From the NCBI GenBank assembly GCA_023389155.1, contig JAEWEV010000025.1, forward strand, positions 1 through 64,000: a stretch of 64,000 nucleotides of DNA, written 5' to 3'. Below, one piece after another: positions 55,771 to 63,280 of this stretch. The DNA is from Pseudomonadota bacterium. Its GTDB lineage: Bacteria > Pseudomonadota > Gammaproteobacteria > Burkholderiales > Burkholderiaceae_B. The notes beneath the pieces are model-generated. The model saw nothing but the letters and a program-made list of their open reading frames with translations. It was not told where the DNA came from and did not search any database. Made by a program: the position numbers and the translations under genes. Position 1 is the stretch's first letter; the number at the start of each line of letters is the position of its first letter.

Positions 55771-56733
55771 ATGGCCTACTACTTAACTGAAAAAGAAGTA
55801 CACGAAGTTCTGACGATGGAAAGTGCACTGGCTCAAGTTGAACGTGCTTTCGTCGCTCGAGCCCAAGGGCAGGCGTTTGATATTCCTCGCAAAAGAACCC
55901 GGTTACCAGGCGGTCATCTACATATTTTGCAGGGAGCGGCCCCTGAGCTCAATGTTGTAGGACATAAAGCATATTATCTAAAACCCGGCAGAAACCGTTG
56001 TTCATTATTAACCCTCATTGATCAGGAACTAGGCAACTTATCTGCGATGATTGAATCCGATTGGCTAAGTCAAATACGTACTGGCGCTGCAACAGGTGTC
56101 GCCATCAAATACCTTGCACGAAAGGATTCGGAAATACTTGGCTTGTTTGGCACAGGACGCCACGCCGTGACTCAGTTAATCGCCGCGTGTGCAGTACAGT
56201 CATTCAAAGAAGTCAAAGTTTTCGGACGTGATCAAAAGCGATTACATGCGTTCTGCCAGGAGATGGAATCGCGCGTTAAGACTACCGTCAGACCAGCAAA
56301 GTCACGACAGGATACGGTGTGCGGCTCAGACGTTATCATCACCATGACGCGCTCCGCAGAGCCGTTATTCGATGGGCAATGGGTCGAGCCTGGCCAATTT
56401 ATTGCTGCGACTGGAGCGAATGCCCTGGATAGGCGCGAAATTGATACCGAGACTGTTAAACGTTCAGATATGATAGTTGTTGATTCAAGAGAGGTAGCTA
56501 AAAATGAATGCGGCGATCTGCTACCCGTTTTCGAAAGTGGTTTATTCTATTGGGAGAATACTGCGGATCTTGGTGAAGTGATTGTCGGTCGGCGCTCAGG
56601 ACGAATAAGTGATCAGCAAACCATACTTTTCGAATCACACGGCATGGCACTTCAAGACATCTTCACAGGTGTTCATCTCTTGCGTATAGCTCGCGAACGC
56701 GGGGTCGGTCGGGAAATGCCAATCGGACAATAA
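55771..56733 (+). CDS. Ornithine cyclodeaminase/mu-crystallin family protein
   Basis: A 320-residue NAD(P)-dependent protein. The N-terminal part FDIPRKRTRLPGGHLHILQGAAP and HKAYYLKPG, the Rossmann motif LGLFGTGRHAVTQL and the segment IAATGANALDRREID fit the family. Members deaminate ornithine or reduce imines/keto acids (ketimine reductase, alanine dehydrogenase); the substrate here is unknown. It lies 4 bases after the preceding gene. A ketimine reductase or amino-acid dehydrogenase role would fit a pathway that makes or uses an imine. Confidence 0.87.
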   Translation: MAYYLTEKEVHEVLTMESALAQVERAFVARAQGQAFDIPRKRTRLPGGHLHILQGAAPELNVVGHKAYYLKPGRNRCSLLTLIDQELGNLSAMIESDWLSQIRTGAATGVAIKYLARKDSEILGLFGTGRHAVTQLIAACAVQSFKEVKVFGRDQKRLHAFCQEMESRVKTTVRPAKSRQDTVCGSDVIITMTRSAEPLFDGQWVEPGQFIAATGANALDRREIDTETVKRSDMIVVDSREVAKNECGDLLPVFESGLFYWENTADLGEVIVGRRSGRISDQQTILFESHGMALQDIFTGVHLLRIARERGVGREMPIGQ

Positions 56734-56785
56734 TTATTCATATTCAATCTCTCAAATTCTGAGTGCATAAGCAGGATCGATCGTA

Positions 56786-57901
56786 ATGCAGAAAATAGAT
56801 TATGTTGTCATAGGTGCAGGCGTTGTGGGGTTGGCTATTGCACGCCGCCTTTCTCTTTCCGGACGCGAAGTAGTGATACTCGATTCAGAGACCTCGATTG
56901 GCACGCACACGAGTTCTCGCAATTCTGAAGTTATACATGCGGGCATCTCCTATCCGGATGGTTCCTTAAAAGCCCAGCTATGCGTAAACGGTAAAGAGGC
57001 GTTATATCAATATTGCACTGAGCGTAGCATTCCACATAAACGAATAGGCAAGTTAATTGTCGCTTCCGGGCCGCAAGACATGGAAGAGTTGAGAAAATAC
57101 ATAATACGAGGGAATGAAGCTGGCGTAAGTGACCTGGTACTGCTTGATCAAAAAGAGCTCGCAAAAATCGAACCCGCCGTTAGAGGGATCGCCGCGGTTT
57201 ATTCGCCATCAACCGGAATCGTCGATTCTCATAATTTGATGCTTTCTTACCTCGCTGACGCAGAAAATGCCGGCGCGATACTGGCACTAAATAGTCGAGT
57301 AGTTTCCGGTAGAATCTGTCACGAAGGGATTGTGTTGAATGTCGATGCTGGTGAATCAGTAGAGATATTATGCAATAACGTCATTAACGCAGGAGGCTTG
57401 TTCGCTCATCAATTTGCATTGAGTCTTGAAGGCTTTCCGCCAGAAATGGTGCCGGACGTGCATTATGCGCGAGGTCGCTATTACACAATGACTGGCACAA
57501 ATCCATTTAACCATTTGGTATACCCTGTATCGAGGGAAGCAAGTTTACGCGTACATGTTACGCTGGACTTGGCAATGAGATGTAAATTCGGCCCTGATCT
57601 TCAGTGGGTTGATAAAGTGGATTACACCTTTGACGATAGTGCTGAATCAGCGTTTTACGATGGAATTCGCCGTTATTTTCCGGATCTGCGAAATGATGCA
57701 TTATTACCCGGATACACGGGAATTCGGCCACGCCTGGCCGGACCGAATGCGCCATTGCATTCTGGCGCTGCCGATTTTGTGATCCAGGGCACATCCGAAC
57801 ATGGGATTCCGGGTCTGATTAATCTTTTCGGCATAGAATCACCAGGCTTAACGTCATCACTGGCAATTGCAAATTATGTCACAAATGCTATTTCGTCCTG
57901 A
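56786..57901 (+). CDS. FAD-dependent oxidoreductase, L-2-hydroxyglutarate oxidase-like
   Basis: A 371-residue DAO-fold flavoenzyme (DYVVIGAGVVGLAIARRLS at the N-terminus; SRNSEVIHAGISYPDGSLKA; LLPGYTGIRPRL near the C-terminus). The closest characterised type is LhgO, which oxidises L-2-hydroxyglutarate with quinone or oxygen; hydroxy- or amino-acid oxidation is likely here. It is the last gene of the six-gene operon, 52 bases after the OCD-like gene. Confidence 0.87.
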   Translation: MQKIDYVVIGAGVVGLAIARRLSLSGREVVILDSETSIGTHTSSRNSEVIHAGISYPDGSLKAQLCVNGKEALYQYCTERSIPHKRIGKLIVASGPQDMEELRKYIIRGNEAGVSDLVLLDQKELAKIEPAVRGIAAVYSPSTGIVDSHNLMLSYLADAENAGAILALNSRVVSGRICHEGIVLNVDAGESVEILCNNVINAGGLFAHQFALSLEGFPPEMVPDVHYARGRYYTMTGTNPFNHLVYPVSREASLRVHVTLDLAMRCKFGPDLQWVDKVDYTFDDSAESAFYDGIRRYFPDLRNDALLPGYTGIRPRLAGPNAPLHSGAADFVIQGTSEHGIPGLINLFGIESPGLTSSLAIANYVTNAISS

Positions 57902-58056
57902 CGTGGTCAATTTTTCATTGCTATATATGATCCGTCAAGCTGTGCGCAACCGTGATCAACACTCAGTCTACGCAACGCTCAAATACCCGTGCCTGGCCGA
58001 CTCAACCAATATATACCCGTGTTCTACGCAATACCCCTAACGCCCTCCTTTCCCCT

Positions 58057-59028
58057 TCAATTGGCCTGAATATGCGCGGCATTAATCAGTTTTCCCCAAG
58101 TCTGCATTTCCTGTTCCACGTGCGCCTTAAATGCGTCACCGCTAGTGCCTAGCATTTCGACACCTTCAGAGGTAAAGGTGTCGCTGAACTTCTTGTCGCG
58201 GATAATGTTATTGATAGCGGTGTTGAGCTTCTGGACAATCTCCTTGGGTGTACCAGCGGGCGCAGCATACCCCCACCAGCCTTGCGCCTCGTAACCAGGT
58301 ACCGTTTCCCCGACGGTGGGCACATCAGGCAACGAAGACATACGATTTTTGCCGGTTGTCGCCAGTGCCTTGACTCTCCCGGGGGTCAGATAGGCATTGG
58401 AACCGGGATAGGTGCCAAAGGTAACGTCGACCTGCCCGCTGGCAACATCGTTCAGGCCTTGGGCCAAGCCCTTATAGGGAATATGCATCACGTCGATTTG
58501 AGCCAGATCCTTCAGCATCTCACCCATCAGGTGGGCCGAGCTTCCATTGCCCGTAGAGGCAAACGAGTGCTTGCCCGGTTCTTTCTTTGCCAGTGCAATA
58601 AATTCAGCAACGTTATTGGCCGGCAACTTGGGGTTGGCAATCATCACATACGACGATGTAGCGGCCAAAGTAATGAATTCAAAACTCTTGATGGGATCAA
58701 ATGTGAGTTTTTTCACCAGGGAAGGAAGAATCGAGTGTGCCGCAGCGGCCTGCAACAAAGTATAGCCGTCGGGTGCTGCTCGAGCCACGAACTCCGTGCC
58801 AATCGCAGTTCCTGCCCCGGGCTTGTTTTCTACGATAACGGTTTGTTTTAATTCTTCCCCTAAGAATTGTGCTAACCGCCGGGCCAGAATGTCATTAATC
58901 GCCCCCGGGGTGTAAGGCACGATCAGGCGAATGGGCCGATTGGGATAGTTGTCGGCGGTTTGCGCCTGAGCCGGAAAAACTACACTTGTCATCAAAACCA
59001 GCACAGCGATCGCGCGGATTCTCTTCAT
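58057..59028 (-). CDS. Bug-type periplasmic solute receptor
   Basis: A 323-residue Bug/TctC receptor with a Sec signal peptide (cleavage near AQA-QT). The family motif appears in a divergent form, VPYTPGAINDILARR, where PGG is replaced by PGAI. YASTG-type segment is SFASTGNGSSAHLMGEML. The ATG at 59028 has a GGGAGACA site; the frame opens at a TTG 15 bases earlier. It is divergent from an alpha/beta-hydrolase gene across an A/T-rich spacer. Confidence 0.88.
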   Translation of the reverse strand: MKRIRAIAVLVLMTSVVFPAQAQTADNYPNRPIRLIVPYTPGAINDILARRLAQFLGEELKQTVIVENKPGAGTAIGTEFVARAAPDGYTLLQAAAAHSILPSLVKKLTFDPIKSFEFITLAATSSYVMIANPKLPANNVAEFIALAKKEPGKHSFASTGNGSSAHLMGEMLKDLAQIDVMHIPYKGLAQGLNDVASGQVDVTFGTYPGSNAYLTPGRVKALATTGKNRMSSLPDVPTVGETVPGYEAQGWWGYAAPAGTPKEIVQKLNTAINNIIRDKKFSDTFTSEGVEMLGTSGDAFKAHVEQEMQTWGKLINAAHIQAN

Positions 59029-59043
59029 TCTGTTGTCTCCCAA

Positions 59044-59311
59044 TAAATGGCTTCTATCTTCTGTCAGTCCAGATATTTTTTAGTTGATTAAAAAAACTAT
59101 TTATTCTATTAATAACAAAATAATCTTTTTTATCACTATAATTCCTATAGTTTCAAATTTCAACTAGTATTTAATTAGTTTATATTTTCAACTATATATA
59201 GATGTCATGATCAACTTATTATCTATAATCTCAGATGTTGAATTCGGATACGTGGATCGCGTTTTTCTGACTTAATTATGGAAAAACCGGAAATGAAAAA
59301 GGAACCCGCTT
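59044..59311. other. A/T-rich divergent spacer with TTTCAACTA repeats
   Basis: The 268-base spacer is strongly A/T-rich. TTTCAACTA occurs at 59158-59166 and 59186-59194 (28 bases apart), and the reversed core TAGTTGA at 59081-59087. These could be operator elements for the flanking Bug and hydrolase genes. No gene is seen. Confidence 0.5.
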
Positions 59312-60142
59312 ATGGCTATTTCGACCGTGGATGCATTCAGTCCTACCTATAAATCGGTGACTCGGAAGGAGAACCGCAATGGCGTGCTGGAGACGGTCTC
59401 GATCGCCTACTGGGTTCTGGGATCCGGGCCACTTATTGTTATGCTTCCCTCCTTAGGACGCGATGTCGAAGATTTCGAACATGTCGCATCCGAGCTGGCT
59501 GGTTCCGGCTATCGTGTCGCCTGCCCCAGCCCGCGCGGGATCGGAGCAAGCACAGGATATATGGAGGGTTTAACATTGCATGATTTCAGCCGTGATGTCA
59601 TCTCTGTTATCGAAAAAGAAGGCGGTGAGCCGGCATTCATTGCCGGTCATGCTTTTGGCAACTGGACAGCGCGCACGGTTGCGGTTGACCGCCCTGACCT
59701 CGTGCGCGCAATTATTATTCTGGCTGCCGGACCTCGTGCGGTGGCGCAAGGGCCTGGGGCAGGCCTGCCACATTGCATGGATAACACCCTGGATGTTGAT
59801 ACAAGACTGGAATGGATCAGAAAAGTGTTTTTCGCCAAAGACAGCGACCCATCCGTCTGACTGCACGGATGGCATCCTCAAGTTGCGAAAGCTCAGAAAG
59901 CGGCAAAGGCAGCAACGCCGATTGAAGTCTGGTGGGGTGCCGGAGATACAAAAATACTGGACGTCCGGGCCCTGGAAGATGCCTTCGCTCCCAAAGACGC
60001 CGGCTGGCAACTCAGTCACGACCTTGGAGAAGAACGGGTAACCACGGTTGAAATTGCCAGTGCAGGTCATGCGCTATTGCCGGAGCAGCCTGCCGCCGTC
60101 GCCGAGACGATAAAAAGCTATCTTGCAAATTTCCGGGACTAG
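59312..60142 (+). pseudogene. Alpha/beta-hydrolase gene interrupted by an in-frame TGA
   Basis: The frame from the ATG at 59312 encodes 182 residues of an alpha/beta hydrolase (LPSLGRDVEDFEHVA, PRGIGAST) and stops at TGA 59858-59860. Without any shift the same frame continues for 93 more codons to TAG 60140-60142: HGWHPQ, IEVWWGAGDTKILD, and the catalytic His in IASAGHALLPEQP. A TGG-to-TGA change of a Trp codon is the simplest explanation. The nucleophile elbow is G-H-A-F-G (Ala at 104), so even the intact ancestor may have lacked the usual Ser. The first part could still be translated as a truncated protein. Confidence 0.8.
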
Positions 60143-60248
60143 GAGTTTCGTAAAACATTTTGCGGTAGCGCGCCCCTGCACTTCGATTGACTTGCGCCAA
60201 GCTTATGCCTAACAGACCTTGCAATAACAGCCGTTGCCATAACCAACT

Positions 60249-61763
60249 TCATTCTGTTCCGTCTGCCAGCGGAACCATACCCAACTCACTCAAATATTCG
60301 TCTATCTTGGTAACGTGCTCTGCATCGAAGGTCGCGCCGACATAGCCGTCCGGACGGACCAGCACACACTCTCCAGGTTTCAGTTTGTAGATATTGCGAA
60401 TATGGTTCCAAGCGTCAATGACATCCCCTGCCGGGCCGATATGATGAATATGCAACCCCGGCCGGGCTCTGAGCGTCTCAAGTCGGGTTTCATAAACAAG
60501 CAATGTCCAGTGCGTTCCGCGGAAAAGCTCGAACAGTCGCGATGACTGCCCTGCCGCGCCCAGCATGGGCGCATCGGGTGCGCGATTTCCGGCTCGTATG
60601 CCGTTATGGCGCTCAGGCATTTCTTTTATCAGTGGTGATTGCGGATAGCCAATATCCAGTTGTCGCAGCTCACGCCCCCGGCGCGACTCGCCTTTTTTGT
60701 GATCATCAAGAAGCTGTGTCGAAACGCCAAGTACGGATTCAGCCACCGGTCTGCGCTCAATTTCGTAGCTGTCCAGAAGACCTTCTCTTGCGCCCTTTAA
60801 GGCAGCCGCGAGTTTCCACCCCAGGTTGTAGGCGTCCTGTATGCTGGTATTCAGGCCCTGGCCTCCGGTGGGGGGATGCACATGCCCGGCATCCCCAACC
60901 AGAAACACCCGTTCCACACGGTACCGCTCGGCCAGTCGCGCGCTCATTTGGTAGTCGGAGGACCAGGACACCGAATGCACGATGATATCCTCACGGCCCG
61001 TGCGTTCAGCAATCAGGGTAGTCAACCCTGCGGCAGACAGATCCGCCTGGCTAGCTGCCAGAATCGGCGCCTGGATCTGAAAAAGATCAGTCCCGGCCAG
61101 CGGACAAATTGAGACCATCGACTGCGGATTAGCAAGGCTAAATTGGTGCCAGGCGTCACGCTCCAGCCCGGTTAGCGCAACATCCGCTACGATGGCGCGA
61201 ACTCCCAGCGATTTACCAGGAAAGTCCACGGAAAGCGCTTTCCTCACGAAACTTCGTCCGCCGTCTGCTCCAGCAAGATAACGCGCGTACACAGTCTCTT
61301 TACCTTCTGACCCCTTGATAACCGCAGTCACGCCGTCCACGTCCTGCTCGAATGCCAGCAGTTCACAACTGAAATCGACACGATGCCCCAGTTCGTTGAG
61401 CCGCTCCCGCATGATATGTTCGGTAAGATGCTGCGGAAGCATTAATGGCAAATGGTAAGGTTCAGCGGGGGTAGGAACCATCTGTTCAATCAAGTCCGAA
61501 TCCACATGAGTCCCATCCTCCCGGTATATCCGTTGCTGGGGATAGCGGCCCCCGGCGGCCATCACCCTGTCGAGAATGCCCATATCTTCGAAAACCTCCT
61601 GGGTCCTCGGCTGGATACCTTTGCCACGTGAGCCGCCGAACGGTGCGCGCATCTTTTCTATGAGCCGAAACGAAACACCCCTACGCGCCATCTCAATCGC
61701 AAGTGTTAGGCCGGCTGATCCTGCACCGCAAATCAGTACGTCTACTGTCGAATTACTTGTCAT
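60249..61763 (-). CDS. FAD-dependent aromatic-ring monooxygenase (PheA/TfdB/MhpA type)
   Basis: A 504-residue class A flavoprotein monooxygenase. The FAD-binding VLICGAGSAGLTLAIEMAR is at the N-terminus, the DG motif follows (GADGGRSFVRKAL), then the GD motif (FLVGDAGHVHPPTGGQGLN) and a C-terminal thioredoxin-like domain. It hydroxylates a phenolic or similar ring with NAD(P)H and O2; the substrate is unknown. The ATG at 61763 has a TTGGAGTG site. It is divergent from a MarR gene with an operator-like palindrome between. Confidence 0.87.
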   Translation of the reverse strand: MTSNSTVDVLICGAGSAGLTLAIEMARRGVSFRLIEKMRAPFGGSRGKGIQPRTQEVFEDMGILDRVMAAGGRYPQQRIYREDGTHVDSDLIEQMVPTPAEPYHLPLMLPQHLTEHIMRERLNELGHRVDFSCELLAFEQDVDGVTAVIKGSEGKETVYARYLAGADGGRSFVRKALSVDFPGKSLGVRAIVADVALTGLERDAWHQFSLANPQSMVSICPLAGTDLFQIQAPILAASQADLSAAGLTTLIAERTGREDIIVHSVSWSSDYQMSARLAERYRVERVFLVGDAGHVHPPTGGQGLNTSIQDAYNLGWKLAAALKGAREGLLDSYEIERRPVAESVLGVSTQLLDDHKKGESRRGRELRQLDIGYPQSPLIKEMPERHNGIRAGNRAPDAPMLGAAGQSSRLFELFRGTHWTLLVYETRLETLRARPGLHIHHIGPAGDVIDAWNHIRNIYKLKPGECVLVRPDGYVGATFDAEHVTKIDEYLSELGMVPLADGTE

Positions 61764-61790
61764 CGCCACTCCAATATGTGTATTATGCAC
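61757..61790 (+). promoter_or_regulatory. Promoter and palindromic operator between monooxygenase and marR
   Basis: TTGTCA (61757-61762), an 18-base spacer and TATTAT (61781-61786) form a sigma-70-like promoter toward marR. The near-perfect palindrome GTGTAT-T-ATGCAC (61778-61790) overlaps its -10 element and lies just upstream of the monooxygenase start, suited for a MarR repressor of both genes. Confidence 0.62.
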
Positions 61791-61807
61791 TTAATAGGAG
61801 TCATAAT

Positions 61808-62296
61808 ATGCCATTAAATAAAAATGTGCAAGATGCACATATTTCCGAACAGCTGAAAACATTGCATGGTGCATTGATCAGTATCGTTAGTGCGTTTAAC
61901 CGGCCTCAGAACGATGAGAAGATGATAGAAGCCGCCGGGATCAGGCTTGATCGGGCGTTATTTTCGGTGCTTGTGAGCATTGAGCGTCTGGGTCCGATCG
62001 GCGTGGTTGATCTGGCAGACCGTCTGGGACGCGACTACACCACGATCAGCAGACAGGTAGCCAAGCTGGAAAGTCAGGAGCTTGTAAAACGTCGCGAAAG
62101 CGACTTTGATCGTCGCGTGCGCGAGGCAGTCATTTCCCCTAAAGGAAAGAGGATGACAGATCGTATCGACGAGGCGCGGGAGCGAATGGGACAGGCCATT
62201 TTCAAAAACTGGGATCAAGGCGAGATCGACGATTTCGTAAGACTGATACGCAAATTTGCCGATGCGCTTGAAGATGGCCCGCCGATTGGTTCATGA
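61808..62296 (+). CDS. MarR-family transcriptional regulator
   Basis: A 162-residue winged-helix regulator (LERLGPIGVVDLADRLGRDYTTISRQV; wing SDFDRRVREAVISPKG). The ATG at 61808 has an AGGAG site. The longer frame from 61703 overlaps the divergent monooxygenase and is unlikely. It probably represses the monooxygenase and itself and is released by an aromatic ligand. Confidence 0.88.
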   Translation: MPLNKNVQDAHISEQLKTLHGALISIVSAFNRPQNDEKMIEAAGIRLDRALFSVLVSIERLGPIGVVDLADRLGRDYTTISRQVAKLESQELVKRRESDFDRRVREAVISPKGKRMTDRIDEARERMGQAIFKNWDQGEIDDFVRLIRKFADALEDGPPIGS

Positions 62297-62409
62297 CTGG
62301 GAGTTAAACCTGATTCGGGAGCAACGTATCTTCAGGACTCTCCATTCTCAGGAACCAGCGCTAGTGTCTGGATAGCGTGTTGATGCGCGATCCAGGCCGT
62401 TTTCGAATT

Positions 62410-63183
62410 TCAGCGATGGTGTGCGGTGGCCTGCTCCTCAACCATGGCTTTAATCTCGCGTGCCATCGGATCACGCAACTCCTCCAGAACGTGGGCTACC
62501 AGACCAATGGCGCGAGCCATCACACCAATCCCGCGGACAATTTTCCAGGGAATCGACAACTCGCTGGCAACAGCCGCAATGGCGCCTGTCGCATTTACGG
62601 GCAGGCTTTTGCCTATCTGCTTGCCTGCCTCATCCGATATTGCATTCATCAGGTCTACATACGGGCCGGAGAAGCCATTTTCCCGGGCGATCTCAAACAG
62701 GCGCGGTGCGCGTGGATCTACTGGCTTGTGAATATGATGGCCAATGCCGGGGATCGATCTGCCACTATTGATTTCCTGTTCCACAATTTGTCTGGCCAGC
62801 GCAGATATATCTACCCGTGCTGCGGGATCAGGAATCGCACTTTGCAAGAGACGCGCCGCGTTCTCCATACTTCCGACAAATACACTTCCCAGACCATTGA
62901 GTCCAGCCGCCACCGCAGCCTGCATAGCTTCAGGAGCACCGCATATGGTCATTCTTGTAGCTATGGCACTGGGTGTCATACCATGTTCGACTAACATCAC
63001 GGCCACTGCATTGAAGACTTTTGACTCCTTTTCATCCGGCAAGCGATCAGTCAACTCCAGAAAAGCCATATCTCCCAAAGAGACTTTCCCCATGATGTCC
63101 CGGCAAAGATCCAGACCCTTGATGGTAATCGTATCTTCGGTACTCCAACTGATATCCGTTTTTAGCTGTTTACGTTTAGCCAT
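62410..63183 (-). CDS. Citryl-CoA lyase / short citrate-synthase-like protein
   Basis: A 257-residue citrate-synthase-fold protein. The two catalytic-type His segments are visible in LVEHGMTPSAIATRM and IPGIGHHIHKPVDPR. It lacks the large N-terminal domain of true citrate synthases. Proteins of this length are called citryl-CoA lyase and cleave or form a 3-hydroxy-3-carboxyacyl-CoA. It lies 97 bases downstream of an acyl-CoA synthetase on the same strand, which could supply the CoA ester. Confidence 0.83.
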   Translation of the reverse strand: MAKRKQLKTDISWSTEDTITIKGLDLCRDIMGKVSLGDMAFLELTDRLPDEKESKVFNAVAVMLVEHGMTPSAIATRMTICGAPEAMQAAVAAGLNGLGSVFVGSMENAARLLQSAIPDPAARVDISALARQIVEQEINSGRSIPGIGHHIHKPVDPRAPRLFEIARENGFSGPYVDLMNAISDEAGKQIGKSLPVNATGAIAAVASELSIPWKIVRGIGVMARAIGLVAHVLEELRDPMAREIKAMVEEQATAHHR

Positions 63184-63280
63184 GTGTCAATAATCCTCTA
63201 CACTGTTGATTCGGAGGAACGCTATGTGTCGGTCCCCTGCGGAAAATCTAGATCAAAATGGCTGACACTACGCCCCACTT

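Noticed and set aside
59858..59860. TGA read as selenocysteine
   Set aside because: No selenocysteine-insertion-like hairpin was recognised right after it, and the family has no redox-active Cys at this position; a nonsense mutation of Trp is simpler.
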